Shown here: positions 1-9,291 of the stretch, in pieces
Layout: every line of letters starts with the position of its first letter
Numbering within the stretch: position 1 is the stretch's first letter
The notes under the pieces: generated by a model
The model's database searches: none
Told to the model about the DNA's origin: nothing
What the model saw: the letters and a program-made list of their open reading frames with translations, nothing else
Assembly (NCBI RefSeq): GCF_024347495.1
Contig: NZ_AP025490.1
Span: 1,674,001-1,738,000, forward strand
Direction: 5' to 3'
Source: Vibrio gallaecicus
GTDB taxonomy: Bacteria > Pseudomonadota > Gammaproteobacteria > Enterobacterales > Vibrionaceae
DNA length: 64,000 nt
Translations under genes and position numbers: made by a program

Positions 1-184
1 CTCTTCTTTTATTATAAAATTCTTGTACGAGATCAGGATCTTTGACGAAACCTTCAGGCGTTGCCACATCTTCAATTTTATGGTTTTCCCATAATCCATC
101 TTGAGCTCGAAATGTCTGAATGCCTGACTCGGCCGAAATGCCAGCGCCAGTGAGAATCACAATGTTCTTATATGGGAAATTCAT
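1..184 (-). CDS. cobB: NAD-dependent protein deacylase (sirtuin), N-terminal part only
   Basis: Cut by the window edge: only the first 61 codons are present. Reading leftwards from the ATG at 184, the protein begins [20 protein letters not shown], and the [20 protein letters not shown] stretch is the sirtuin NAD-binding motif (GAGxSxxSGIxxFR). Sirtuins of this class remove acetyl or succinyl groups from lysines using NAD, typically acting on central metabolism enzymes such as acetyl-CoA synthetase. A ribosome site AAGGA lies just before the start. The family is certain from the motif; the CobB name rests on the close match to Vibrio CobB N-termini as I remember them. Confidence 0.9.
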   Translation of the reverse strand, partial: MNFPYKNIVILTGAGISAESGIQTFRAQDGLWENHKIEDVATPEGFVKDPDLVQEFYNKRR

Positions 185-412
185 ATCGTATCCTTACCAA
201 TAAACTATCTAAACTCAGCTTAGCACTCTTCAAATTCCAACAATAGTTTTAGGGATTAGACTATGGTCTTAACTTAAAGGAATCGTTAGATATTTGTGAT
301 GTAGAACAAAGTACGATTTGGAAGAAATACTCCATTTATTAAAGCTTTCACTAATAACAGACTTAATCACTAAACCTAAAAGAAAACTGAGAGATTTAGT
401 TCTAAAACCAAA

Positions 413-432
413 AAAACGACCGAAGCCGTTTT
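413..432 (-). terminator. Rho-independent terminator of amtB
   Basis: Read on the minus strand this is AAAACGGC-TTCG-GTCGTTTT, an 8-bp stem with one G-T pair and a stable TTCG tetraloop, followed by a T-rich tract. It lies about 30 bases after the amtB stop codon. Confidence 0.85.
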
Positions 433-462
433 TATTAAGGATTTAGGTATTGAGACTAGAGA

Positions 463-1713
463 TTAGTCTTCACTGATAGAGGAAATCTTATGAATTGATA
501 AATCAGCACCGTTAAATTCATCTTCTTCACTTAAGCGCAGCCCTGTGAATTTGTTCAGTAGCCCGTAAACAATAAATGAACCGATTAAAGCAACAAGAAT
601 ACCAGCGAATGTACCTAAGAGTTGAACCGTAAAACTCACCCCACCTAGCCCCCACAACGCTTGTTGTCCAAAGATGCCAGCTGCAATACCGCCCCAAGCA
701 CCACAAACACCATGTAAAGGCCACACACCCAATACGTCGTCTATCTTGGTTTTATTCTGCATGTATGTAAATAAATACACGAATAGAGCACCTGCAATAC
801 CACCTGTTACTAACGCTCCAAGTGGGTGCATTAAGTCCGAACCAGCACATACTGCAACTAAGCCAGCTAATGGACCATTATGAATAAAGCCTGGGTCATT
901 TTTACCCGCCACAAGTGCTGCCAGAATGCCGCCGACCATTGCCATTAAAGAGTTCATAGCAACCAAGCCACTAATGCCGTTAATCGCTTGTGCTGACATC
1001 ACATTGAAGCCAAACCAACCGACACATAAGATCCATGCGCCAAGAGCAAGGAATGGGATATTTGATGGTGCAAAGTTGGTGTGTTTTCCTGCACGAATAC
1101 GCCCCTTACGCATACCTAAGAAGTACACAGCAACTAAAGCTATCCAACCGCCAACACCATGCACAACAACAGAGCCTGCGAAATCATGAAAACCATAACC
1201 AAATTGAGCCTCAAACCAAGCTTGCAGACCAAAGTTACCATTCCAAATAATGCCTTCAAAAAGTGGGTACACAAAACCAACAGTAAAGAACGTTGCAATC
1301 AATATTGGGTAAAAGCGTGCACGCTCAGCAATACCACCCGATACTATGGCAGGAATAGCTGCTGCAAAAGTCAGTAAGAAAAAGAATTTAACCATTTCAT
1401 AGCCATTTGCTTGTGAGAGCGTTTCTGCATCAGCAAAAAAGTTAGCGCCATAAGCAACCCAATAGCCAATAAAAAAATACGCAATGGCAGAAACGCCAAA
1501 ATCAGCCAGTATTTTTACTAAAGCATTCACTTGGTTCTTTTTTCGTACTGTTCCCACTTCCAAAAAAGCGAAGCCAGCGTGCATCAAGAACACCATAATG
1601 GCACCAAGTAGTAGAAATAAGGTATCTGAACTTTGGGTTAGGCTCTGTACAGCGCTATGAACCTGGGTAACCGTTTCACTCATGTCTTGCATTCTCCATT
1701 GCTTTAAATTCAT
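463..1713 (-). CDS. amtB: Ammonium transporter, Amt family
   Basis: Polytopic inner-membrane channel of about 416 residues that conducts ammonia/ammonium. The two pore histidines are visible as H185 (SVVVHGVGG) and H334 (WPLHGVCGAWGG), and the Amt motif around SGGIAERARF (125-134) is intact. It has about eleven hydrophobic segments and a short cytoplasmic tail rich in E and D. The first ATG is at 1713, but an ATG at 1683 (MSETVTQ) has a GGAG 10 bases upstream and may be the true start. No glnK gene is adjacent, unlike the usual glnK-amtB pair. A sigma-54 promoter and an NtrC-type site upstream indicate nitrogen control. Confidence 0.95.
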   Translation of the reverse strand: MNLKQWRMQDMSETVTQVHSAVQSLTQSSDTLFLLLGAIMVFLMHAGFAFLEVGTVRKKNQVNALVKILADFGVSAIAYFFIGYWVAYGANFFADAETLSQANGYEMVKFFFLLTFAAAIPAIVSGGIAERARFYPILIATFFTVGFVYPLFEGIIWNGNFGLQAWFEAQFGYGFHDFAGSVVVHGVGGWIALVAVYFLGMRKGRIRAGKHTNFAPSNIPFLALGAWILCVGWFGFNVMSAQAINGISGLVAMNSLMAMVGGILAALVAGKNDPGFIHNGPLAGLVAVCAGSDLMHPLGALVTGGIAGALFVYLFTYMQNKTKIDDVLGVWPLHGVCGAWGGIAAGIFGQQALWGLGGVSFTVQLLGTFAGILVALIGSFIVYGLLNKFTGLRLSEEDEFNGADLSIHKISSISED

Positions 1714-1784
1714 CTCTGCACTTTTCCGTGCTACAGAGAGTTAATTGAACTAATTTGGTGATTTATTAATTTAATCGTCAATAA

Positions 1785-1800
1785 AGCAAAGAGTGTTCCA
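1785..1800 (-). promoter_or_regulatory. Sigma-54 promoter of amtB
   Basis: Minus-strand TGGAACACTCTTTGCT has the -24 GG and -12 GC separated by exactly 10 bases. One base departs from the TGGCAC-N5-TTGCW consensus. The expected start of transcription is near 1774, about 60 bases before the amtB start. Confidence 0.8.
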
Positions 1801-1917
1801 TCTTTAAAAAACAGCTCTCATAGAATTTTTATGGTTTTAAATTATTGTTTTAATTACTTAAAATCTGATTGGCGAGTTCTCTATTCTTCTTCTCATTTCC
1901 TTTTTAGATTTTAAATT

Positions 1918-1932
1918 GCACCAGATTAGTGC
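1918..1932. promoter_or_regulatory. NtrC-type enhancer site
   Basis: GCAC-CAGATTA-GTGC matches the NtrC dyad GCAC-N7-GTGC and lies about 120 bp upstream of the amtB -24/-12 element, the usual enhancer distance. The rest of the 412-base gap 1714-2125 holds only the promoter and the fdh terminator; I see no other gene in it. Confidence 0.65.
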
Positions 1933-2070
1933 TATTGCCTCAATTTGATCCACTTAGAGTTATTCGAACTATATTAATATGTGTTTTTTTGAAGGATAAG
2001 TAGTCTGAAAGGAATTATCAGCATATAAACTGGCTGTATTACACGTTTAATACTTATATTTCTAATACAA

Positions 2071-2093
2071 AAACGCCCCTAATTGGGGCGTTT
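2071..2093 (-). terminator. Rho-independent terminator of the fdh operon
   Basis: Nine-base-pair stem AAACGCCCC/GGGGCGTTT with a 5-base loop. Read on the minus strand it runs into GTTTTTGTATT. It lies 33 bases beyond the stop of the gamma subunit gene. Confidence 0.9.
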
Positions 2094-2125
2094 GAAAATG
2101 AACAAATCCTAACTAAAAGGTAATA

Positions 2126-3097
2126 CTATTCAGCTTTATCTTTTACTCGATCATACCAAAGGTTGTGGTGTTGCTTAGCCCATGACTCGTCTACATAGCC
2201 GGTTTTCATACCTTCTAATGCGCCTTCAGTCCCCACCGTACCAATATAAATATGACCAAAAGAAGCCGCGATTAAACCCAGTGAAGCAACGGCATGGATA
2301 ACATTAGCAATTTGCATATGCTCTCGAAGTTGACCAAACATTGGGAAATTCATCACAAGACCAGAAATACACACCGCAACTCCAGCCGTAGCTAACAGCC
2401 AAAACCAAACCTTTTCGCCACCGTTACAAAAGTCAGCAGATGGGTGTTTCCCATTTGGTAAAATACCACCACCGGCTTTAAACCACTCTAAGTCCACTTT
2501 GGTAAAGAAATTGTTTTTTAACCACTTAACAAGCATTACCGTAATGCCAACCACAAACAAAGGACCTAAATAGTTATGGGAAATCTTAGCAGCCATAACT
2601 AAGTTCGCCCAAATGCCATCAGATAGCACAGGTTTCATTACATGTTTGCCATACAGGAGCGTCAAACCCGAGAAACCAAGGATAATAAATAGAATTGCGG
2701 TATACCAATGTAGTGCTCTTTCAAAGGGAGTCCAACGCAGTACCTTTTTCCCCGTCTTTGGCTTATCGACTTTAATTTGCCCTGCCCATAAGTAGAAAGC
2801 AAAAAGCGACGCAAACGACGCACCAATCATTAATGCACCGATTGGGGTAATCCACTTATTTCGAATTTCACGCCACAACTGACCAGAAGTGTTGATCAAC
2901 ACACCAGCTTCACGATGCTGAGCTGTTGTATAGCCTTCTTGTCCATCTTTAACTTGTCGCCAGTAATCTGCGCCCGCTAATTGAACAACTTCTTGTTCTG
3001 CATTCGCTTTTTCTGTCGTGGCAGTTGCTTCCGAAAAAGCAACTGTTGAAAACAGAAGAGCAAAAACGCTAACTAATAATACGTATATACGTTTCAC
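2126..3097 (-). CDS. Formate dehydrogenase gamma subunit (membrane cytochrome b)
   Basis: Membrane anchor that carries electrons from the periplasmic formate dehydrogenase Fe-S subunit to quinone. The 323-residue protein has an N-terminal signal sequence (residues 1 to about 25, basic start then hydrophobic core), a short periplasmic stretch and about five hydrophobic segments. Histidines suited to haem b binding occur in RALHWYTAIL and in HNYLGPLF. It is longer than E. coli FdnI because of the signal peptide and extra N-terminal domain, as in the FdhC-type subunits of Vibrio and Shewanella. It is the last gene of the fdh operon, 12 bases after the beta subunit gene. Confidence 0.92.
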   Translation of the reverse strand: MKRIYVLLVSVFALLFSTVAFSEATATTEKANAEQEVVQLAGADYWRQVKDGQEGYTTAQHREAGVLINTSGQLWREIRNKWITPIGALMIGASFASLFAFYLWAGQIKVDKPKTGKKVLRWTPFERALHWYTAILFIILGFSGLTLLYGKHVMKPVLSDGIWANLVMAAKISHNYLGPLFVVGITVMLVKWLKNNFFTKVDLEWFKAGGGILPNGKHPSADFCNGGEKVWFWLLATAGVAVCISGLVMNFPMFGQLREHMQIANVIHAVASLGLIAASFGHIYIGTVGTEGALEGMKTGYVDESWAKQHHNLWYDRVKDKAE

Positions 3098-3109
3098 TCT
3101 TATCTGCTC

Positions 3110-3718
3110 CTAGCTTTTTGTTGCATCAAATGAAAGATCTTCACCGTTTGTCCAACCTGCGCCTTTCGCACCACGTTCAACAACACGCTGACGGAAAATC
3201 TCTGATACTTTCTCAGCATCACCGGCAATAAGCGCTTTCGTTGAACATAGTGAAGCACACATTGGCAGTTTGCCTTCTGCTATACGGTTCGCACCGTATT
3301 TTTTGCGTTCTTCTTCTGAGCCTGCCTCAGTTTCAGGACCACCTGCACAGAATGTACATTTATCCATTTTTCCTCGCTCGCCAAATGCTGACTCTTGAGG
3401 GAATTGCGGAGCTCCAAATGGACATGCAAACAAGCAATAACCACAACCAATACATAAGTCTTTATTGTGTAATACAATGCCGTCGTCTGTTTGCTTAAAG
3501 CAATCTGTTGGGCAAACCGCCATACAAGGTGCGTCAGTACAGTGCATACACGCGACAGAAATCGAGTTTTCACCCGGTTCACCGTCATTCAATGTCACAA
3601 CGCGTCGGCGTTGAATGCCCCACTCTAATGCGTCATCATTTTCGTTCTTACATGCTGTGACACAACCATTACATTCAATACAACGTTTGGTGTCACACAG
3701 GAATTTCATCTTAGCCAT
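3110..3718 (-). CDS. Formate dehydrogenase beta subunit, four [4Fe-4S] clusters
   Basis: Electron-transfer subunit of 202 residues that links the molybdo/tungsto-enzyme to the cytochrome b. Cysteine groups are visible in order: CIECNGCVTAC, CMHCTDAPCMAVC, CIGCGYCLFAC, and a split CTFC...CASLC pair near the C-terminus, fitting four cubane clusters. There is no signal peptide, so export is probably by piggy-back on the TAT signal of the alpha subunit, which is an inference from the family. It starts 11 bases after the alpha subunit gene ends. Confidence 0.94.
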   Translation of the reverse strand: MAKMKFLCDTKRCIECNGCVTACKNENDDALEWGIQRRRVVTLNDGEPGENSISVACMHCTDAPCMAVCPTDCFKQTDDGIVLHNKDLCIGCGYCLFACPFGAPQFPQESAFGERGKMDKCTFCAGGPETEAGSEEERKKYGANRIAEGKLPMCASLCSTKALIAGDAEKVSEIFRQRVVERGAKGAGWTNGEDLSFDATKS

Positions 3719-3729
3719 CTTGTGACTCC

Positions 3730-6585
3730 TTACGCTTTAGTAATTTTACAGAGAGTAACTTTGGTTTCCTGCATTTGCGTCACAGGATCATAGCCATAGG
3801 TCGTTGCGATATTGGCTGATTCACCAATTACGTATGGGTCTGTCCCTTCTGGGTACTTGTCTCTTAACTCTTCACCTTGGAATTTGCCACCAAAATGGAA
3901 AGGTATGAATGCAAGACCTGGTTTCACTCTGCGAGTAACCATGGCTTTCACATGAATACGCCCTTTTTCAGCGCCTTCAACCCAAACCATTTCACCATCT
4001 TTAAAGCCGATGTCATTGGCATCTTTCGGGTTAACTTCCACAAACATTTCTTGTTGGAGCTCTGCCAGCCAAGGGTTAGAACGTGTTTCTTCACCACCGC
4101 CTTCGTATTCAACTAAACGACCAGAAGTAAGAATGATTGGGTATTCACCTGATTTATCTTGGTCTTGAATAGACTTGTACAAAGTCGGTAAACGGTAGAT
4201 AGATTCACTGTCATCCCATGTTGGATAATCAGCGACTAAATCACGACGAGGCGTGTAAAGTGGCTCACGGTGAAGTGGGACTCTGTCAGGGAATGTCCAC
4301 ACAATGGCACGCGCTTTTGCGTTACCGAAAGGCATACAACCGTGTTTAATGGCTACGCGCTGGATACCACCGGAAGTATCTGTCTTCCAATTTTTACCTT
4401 CCGCTGCAGCTTTTTCTTTTTCAGTTAAGTCATCCCACCAACCTAGGTGCTTCAATAGTTTGTCACTGAATTCAGGGTAACCATCTTCGAGCTCACAATC
4501 TTTTGAATAACTATCTTCAGCAAGTAGATTATCCCCTTCAAATTCCACACCAAATCGAGCACGGAAGTTACCACCACCATCTGCAACCGCTTTAGATGTA
4601 TCGTATAAAATATGGGTGCCTGGGTGTTTCATTTCAGGTGTCCCCCAACATGGCCAAGGGAGACCATAGGTTTCACCATGAGCTGCCCCACCTTCTGCTT
4701 CAAGAGTCGTCTTATGGAAGGTGTGCCAGTTTTGTTGATGTTCTTTAATACGTTCAGGGCTTTGGCCTGTGTAGCCAATTGTCCACATGCCTTTATTAAA
4801 TTCACGAGTGATATCTTCGATAACAGGCTGATTGTTTTCAACACGAACGTTTTTAAATAACTGCTCTGCAATACCTAACTTTTTAGATAGCAGGTACATG
4901 ATTTCATGGTCAGGTTTAGATTCAAATAATGGATCAATGACTTGATCACGCCACTGAAGTGAGCGGTTTGAAGCCGTGACTGAACCTGTGGTTTCGAACT
5001 GAGTCGTAGCAGGAAGTAGATATACACCATCAGTACGATCATTCATTACCGCTGCAACCGTCGGGTATGGATCGACAATCACCATCATATCCAACTTCTG
5101 CATCGCTTTTTTCATTTCGACGCCACGGGTTTGCGAGTTAACCGCATGGCCCCAATAGAACATTGCGCGAATATTATCGTTTTGCTCAATGTTATCTTTA
5201 TTTTCAAGAACACCATCAATCCAACGAGATACGGGAATACCCATATTATTCATTGGTTTCTTGCCATGGTATTTTTTCTGATCGAAGCGATCGGTTAGCC
5301 AAGCGTAATCAACACCCCACACTTTTGACCAATGCTTCCACGCGCCATCAGATAAACCGTAGTAGCCTGGTAGAGTATGTGAAAGCACACCAAGGTCAGT
5401 TGCGCCTTGAACGTTATCGTGACCACGGAAGATATTCGCACCACCACCAGATTTACCCATGTTTCCAAGCGCAAGCTCAAGTACACAGTAAGCGCGTGTA
5501 TTGTTGTTACCTGTTGTATGTTGAGTACCGCCCATACACCAAACAATACAGCCAGGTCGATTCTCTGAAAGTAGCTTAGCCGTTTGGTAAACTTCTTCTT
5601 TGCTTACGCTGGTTACGCGCTCAACTTCTTCTGGTGTCCATTTCGCAACTTCAGCTCGAATTTCATCCATACCGTAAACACGTTGGCGGATAAACTCTTT
5701 GTCTTCCCATTTATTTTCAAATACGTGCCATAACACACCCCAAATAAACGCAACATCCGTACCTGGGCGAAGTGACACATAATGATCAGCTTTTGCTGCA
5801 GTGCGAGTACGACGAGGGTCAGCTACCACAATCTTACAATCGTTCTTTTCTTTCGCGATTAAGATGTGCTGCATGGCAACTGGGTGAGCTTCTGCTGGGT
5901 TTGAACCAATGAAAAGCATAGATTTACAATTATGCATGTCATTAAATGAATTGGTCATTGCCCCGTAACCCCAAGTGTTTGCTACACCTGAAACCGTTGT
6001 GGAGTGACAAATACGCGCTTGGTGATCGACATTATTCGTTCCCCAAATAGACGCCATTTTTCGGAAAGTATAGGCCTGCTCATTACTGTGCTTAGCACTG
6101 CCTAACCAGTAAACTGAATCAGGTCCAGATTCTTTACGAATATCTAATGCTTTGTTGCCAATTTCTTCAATTGCCTGTTCCCAAGAAAGCTTCTTCCATT
6201 TACCACCTTCAAGCTTCATTGGGTATTTTAAACGGCGTTCACCATGGCCATGCTCACGTAGTGCTGCGCCTTTTGCACAGTGACCACCAGCATTGAATGG
6301 ATGATCAAAAGCAGGTTCTTGCCCCGTCCATACACCATTTTGAACTTCTGCATAAATGCCGCAACCAACAGAACAATGTGAACAAATCGTACGTTTGATT
6401 TCAGTTTTAGCGGTCGGGTCAACTGATTTTGCTTCAGCTTTCTTAATCATTGATGGCGCAAACATTGAAGCACCAACAGCAACACCACCAGCGGCAAGTG
6501 AGCTGTTTTTCATGAAAGAGCGGCGGCTAATACCTAATTGGTTTTCTTGTTTAGTGACGCTATCGGAGCGTTTCGTTAATTTCAT
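3730..6585 (-). CDS. Formate dehydrogenase alpha (catalytic) subunit, Cys type, TAT exported
   Basis: Molybdopterin (W or Mo bis-MGD) enzyme of the DMSO-reductase family that oxidises formate to CO2. The 951-residue protein opens with a TAT motif SRRSFMK (residues 20-26) and hydrophobic core, then a [4Fe-4S] motif with C68, C71, C75 and a fourth Cys in GGHCAKG. The metal ligand is cysteine: codon TGT at 6007-6009 gives C193 in ARICHSTTV, so it is not a selenoenzyme, unlike E. coli FdnG. Further family signatures are GSNPAEAHP and the C-terminal dinucleotide-binding domain (NPWLAELQQEMFVEVN). It sits between the small TAT protein and the Fe-S subunit in a compact operon. Confidence 0.96.
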   Translation of the reverse strand: MKLTKRSDSVTKQENQLGISRRSFMKNSSLAAGGVAVGASMFAPSMIKKAEAKSVDPTAKTEIKRTICSHCSVGCGIYAEVQNGVWTGQEPAFDHPFNAGGHCAKGAALREHGHGERRLKYPMKLEGGKWKKLSWEQAIEEIGNKALDIRKESGPDSVYWLGSAKHSNEQAYTFRKMASIWGTNNVDHQARICHSTTVSGVANTWGYGAMTNSFNDMHNCKSMLFIGSNPAEAHPVAMQHILIAKEKNDCKIVVADPRRTRTAAKADHYVSLRPGTDVAFIWGVLWHVFENKWEDKEFIRQRVYGMDEIRAEVAKWTPEEVERVTSVSKEEVYQTAKLLSENRPGCIVWCMGGTQHTTGNNNTRAYCVLELALGNMGKSGGGANIFRGHDNVQGATDLGVLSHTLPGYYGLSDGAWKHWSKVWGVDYAWLTDRFDQKKYHGKKPMNNMGIPVSRWIDGVLENKDNIEQNDNIRAMFYWGHAVNSQTRGVEMKKAMQKLDMMVIVDPYPTVAAVMNDRTDGVYLLPATTQFETTGSVTASNRSLQWRDQVIDPLFESKPDHEIMYLLSKKLGIAEQLFKNVRVENNQPVIEDITREFNKGMWTIGYTGQSPERIKEHQQNWHTFHKTTLEAEGGAAHGETYGLPWPCWGTPEMKHPGTHILYDTSKAVADGGGNFRARFGVEFEGDNLLAEDSYSKDCELEDGYPEFSDKLLKHLGWWDDLTEKEKAAAEGKNWKTDTSGGIQRVAIKHGCMPFGNAKARAIVWTFPDRVPLHREPLYTPRRDLVADYPTWDDSESIYRLPTLYKSIQDQDKSGEYPIILTSGRLVEYEGGGEETRSNPWLAELQQEMFVEVNPKDANDIGFKDGEMVWVEGAEKGRIHVKAMVTRRVKPGLAFIPFHFGGKFQGEELRDKYPEGTDPYVIGESANIATTYGYDPVTQMQETKVTLCKITKA

Positions 6586-6595
6586 TAGTTAGCTC

Positions 6596-6802
6596 CTATA
6601 GACTGTCGTAGTAATCACGAATATGTTTAGTTTCGTGATAGCCTTCTTGATTAATTTCGATGTTACTTTTTGGGGTATTCTCTTCTGAGGCATTAGCCAC
6701 TTTTGCTGTACCAGCAACGACAGCCCCCGCAACGGCTGCAGTACTTAGTCCTTTAAGAAGGTCTCTACGGCTGGTGTTTACCTTATCTTGATCTTTCATC
6801 AT
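6596..6802 (-). CDS. Small TAT-signal protein of formate dehydrogenase loci
   Basis: Sixty-eight residues with a twin-arginine signal (TSRRDLLKG) and an Ala/Val-rich core, followed by a short polar tail. It matches what I know as the formate dehydrogenase region TAT target family, always found just before fdhA. Its function is unknown; roles in TAT-dependent maturation or as a tiny subunit have been suggested but nothing here decides it. The gap to fdhA is 10 bases, so it is almost surely co-translated. Confidence 0.85.
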   Translation of the reverse strand: MMKDQDKVNTSRRDLLKGLSTAAVAGAVVAGTAKVANASEENTPKSNIEINQEGYHETKHIRDYYDSL

Positions 6803-6857
6803 TGCTTCCCTTTACCGGTTAGGTAGTGTTGGATGCTTAAGCATCTCTAATACAAAT

Positions 6858-7535
6858 TCAGCGCTTTTCTTCTACAAAAATCTGATTTTTTACATCGACT
6901 TTATGAACAGCTTTATTGTGTTTAGGATTCACAGCAAAGCTCACTTGTTCTATGGTCAAATACGCATTCAATAAGTTGGCAACTGCCGCATAAAAACTTA
7001 CGCTTTTCGCTTGTTGTAGTTGCTCCACGAATGAACCAGCCCAATTACCAATATGTTTGTTGAAAAATGTTTGCTGAACAGGTTTAGGTAATTCAACAAG
7101 CATTGACATCACTTCAAGCAAAGCTGAAATATGATCTTCAGGCTCTTTAACGTCTTTGTGTCTCTCAAACCCAAGAGCATCTAGGTCTTGTCGAAGATCA
7201 GACAAAGGTTTTTCCATGAGAGAGCCGGTGATATGCCAAGATCCAAACTGAACGACTTCTCCACGCCCTACACCAATAAACAAATCTTGGTATTCTTCAG
7301 CCACTTGGTTTAATGAATGTGAACGCGCGGCTTCACGAAGTGCATTCCAAGCAATCGCCATAGGATGCTGATCTTCTGTGACTTCAAGTTGAGTTAGCCA
7401 CATTAAAAATTCTTCACTCGGTGCACTTCTAAAAAGTTGGGCAATAAGTAAGTAAATATCTGCACGCAGCGACTCATCATTATTTGATGCATTCTCTGAA
7501 GATTGATTAGCTGATAATTGATTGTCTGATTTCAT
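6858..7535 (-). CDS. TorD/DmsD-family chaperone for formate dehydrogenase
   Basis: A 225-residue soluble all-helical protein. Characteristic TorD-family features are YLLIAQLFRSAPSEEFLMWL near the N-terminus, the EEYQDLFIGVGRGEV segment (about residues 79-93) and the EPEDHISALLEVMSML motif (about 131-146). Such proteins bind the TAT signal of a molybdoenzyme and hold it until the cofactor is inserted. Its place just before the TAT protein and alpha subunit indicates that formate dehydrogenase is the client. The N-terminal 20 residues are Asn/Ser rich and probably disordered. Confidence 0.88.
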   Translation of the reverse strand: MKSDNQLSANQSSENASNNDESLRADIYLLIAQLFRSAPSEEFLMWLTQLEVTEDQHPMAIAWNALREAARSHSLNQVAEEYQDLFIGVGRGEVVQFGSWHITGSLMEKPLSDLRQDLDALGFERHKDVKEPEDHISALLEVMSMLVELPKPVQQTFFNKHIGNWAGSFVEQLQQAKSVSFYAAVANLLNAYLTIEQVSFAVNPKHNKAVHKVDVKNQIFVEEKR

Positions 7536-7546
7536 TTATTACCTAC

Positions 7547-9244
7547 TTAGAATTTCAACTGCTGTTCAGGCTTCTCTGCCATCGATTCAAAAATATCGAC
7601 TACACGGCAGTCTTCGCACATAGCAATGCGACTAATTGATAGCTCATCTGAAAATTGAGAATGACCGCGTAACTTATCTTGAAGCATGGTGATCATTGAC
7701 TGAGGAGCGAAAGGCTTTTTACAACGCAGACATTCCGCTGCTTTTTCTTCATGGAGGGTGATAGCTTGAGTTCGACTTGCTTTATCCCAATTCATTCTTG
7801 GAGTAAGAGTTAATGCATTCTCAGGACAAGCTTTTTCACACATGCCACATTGAACACAATCTTGTTCTACAAATTGAAGATTAGGAGATTGACCATCATT
7901 ATGAAGTGCACGTGTTGGGCAAACAGACACGCAAGCCATACACAAAGTACAATCTTTTGATTCGCAATCGACAGTGCCATATGGAGCAGAAGAAGATAGA
8001 GGTTGAAGAGTCTCAACAGGAATTCGATTACTTACTAACGCATCTAAAGCTGTAAATAGTCTTTCTCGCTTTGTTCCCTCTAGATCACCAATCCAAAGTT
8101 CAAAAGGAAGCGTTTGTAATTCTAATGCTTGACCGTTTTGGGCCAGTTCTCTTAGCGTCTCTAAATAAAGAATATCAATGCATTCTTTATTTAGACCTAA
8201 TTGATCCAATAAATCTTGAGCAATACCGACTTCGTTATTAAGCACCCTAAGAATTGTTGCAGGCATATGCTTACTTGCTGCAAATAAAACTTGTGTTGCA
8301 CCGTTAGTAAGAGCAGCAAACCAAGTATCTATACCAACAGATGGAAGTTCTTCTACAACAATTGGAATAACGTTATCTGGCAGTGCTTGAAGTGCCATTA
8401 AGTTATACGCTTCATGACGTGAACTACAGATAAGTACAATTGGGTCTATTCCGCCCGCTTGCTCGTAATTTGTTAGAGTACGCTCGATGAATTTTTGAGT
8501 ATCTTGAGGGTTAGGAAGCGCATAGTGAATCGCTTCTGTCGGGCATGCTGTCGCACATGTACCTACGCCTTGGCAAAGATAAGGGTTAATTTCAATCTTA
8601 TGACCTATTTGATCATTCCCTTCACTGGATAATGCTCCGGCTGGGCAGGCATCAACACAACGTTCACACCCTTTAATACCGCGAGAGCTATGCGCACACA
8701 AATCGGTATCAAGTCTAAAGTATTTCGGCTTATCAAAAGTGCCCATTAATGTTGGGATCTTTTCCAATGCATCAGCCAGTTTTGGATAACCTCGCCCTAC
8801 CGGGTAATAACCAGGTACAGGGACTTCTTCCGTCATGCACCCTGTTAGAGATAAATCGAGTACTACATCAAAGCAATCACTATTAATAGCTACTTTTGCT
8901 AGGTTGGTCGTCAAACCATTATTTTCAATTAATGCTGTAAAAGTGCCAAGAAAGCCATCCAGCTGAATCGAACTCGTAAAATATAGATTAGGTAGTGAAT
9001 CAGAACCATTTGCTGAATCAGCGGAGATACCATCAGTCGATAGCAAAGTAAGAGAATGCATCTCTTTAAGTTGTTCTGCTGCGCTTAGAATTATTGCGGT
9101 AGGTCCAACAATTAGCGTATTACCGCCACTTTCGTAACTAACCGTTGGTGGGATAAGGTTTGCAAGCTCTACTGTATTATCAATAGCATAAGCACGAGCC
9201 TTGCCATTGGTAGAGTCATATTGTTTTAAGAATTGTTTTAACAT
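7547..9244 (-). CDS. Multi-cluster 4Fe-4S ferredoxin-like protein heading the fdh operon
   Basis: A 565-residue cytoplasmic protein, first gene of the operon. Two ferredoxin-type pairs are visible: CERCVDAC and CQGVGTCATAC (about residues 196-238), and CTLCMACVSVC and CVQCGMCEKAC (about 428-476). Two further CxxC pairs (CLRC near 505, CEDC near 545) look like a zinc or rubredoxin-like tail. Between the cluster pairs lies a region resembling a heterodisulfide-reductase or NADH-binding fold (VLICSSRHEAYN). Homologues accompany fdh genes in Vibrio and Shewanella; the role is probably electron transfer or maturation and is not established by the sequence. Confidence 0.85.
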   Translation of the reverse strand: MLKQFLKQYDSTNGKARAYAIDNTVELANLIPPTVSYESGGNTLIVGPTAIILSAAEQLKEMHSLTLLSTDGISADSANGSDSLPNLYFTSSIQLDGFLGTFTALIENNGLTTNLAKVAINSDCFDVVLDLSLTGCMTEEVPVPGYYPVGRGYPKLADALEKIPTLMGTFDKPKYFRLDTDLCAHSSRGIKGCERCVDACPAGALSSEGNDQIGHKIEINPYLCQGVGTCATACPTEAIHYALPNPQDTQKFIERTLTNYEQAGGIDPIVLICSSRHEAYNLMALQALPDNVIPIVVEELPSVGIDTWFAALTNGATQVLFAASKHMPATILRVLNNEVGIAQDLLDQLGLNKECIDILYLETLRELAQNGQALELQTLPFELWIGDLEGTKRERLFTALDALVSNRIPVETLQPLSSSAPYGTVDCESKDCTLCMACVSVCPTRALHNDGQSPNLQFVEQDCVQCGMCEKACPENALTLTPRMNWDKASRTQAITLHEEKAAECLRCKKPFAPQSMITMLQDKLRGHSQFSDELSISRIAMCEDCRVVDIFESMAEKPEQQLKF

Positions 9245-9291
9245 TGCTCAGTTCCATCGAAGAACGAATTCACATGAATTAAGTTGAACAT

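Noticed and set aside
241..410. Short coding-like stretch (frame with SLDICDVEQSTIWKKYSIY)
   Set aside because: About 20 codons without a start signal or family match, bounded by stops; too short to support a gene remnant.
5163..5579. 138-codon open frame on the plus strand within fdhA
   Set aside because: It is antisense to a conserved domain of the catalytic subunit, has no ribosome site and no recognisable motif; it is a shadow of the real gene.
6007..6009. Possible selenocysteine site in the formate dehydrogenase
   Set aside because: The codon is TGT (Cys), not TGA, and the reading frame is open throughout.
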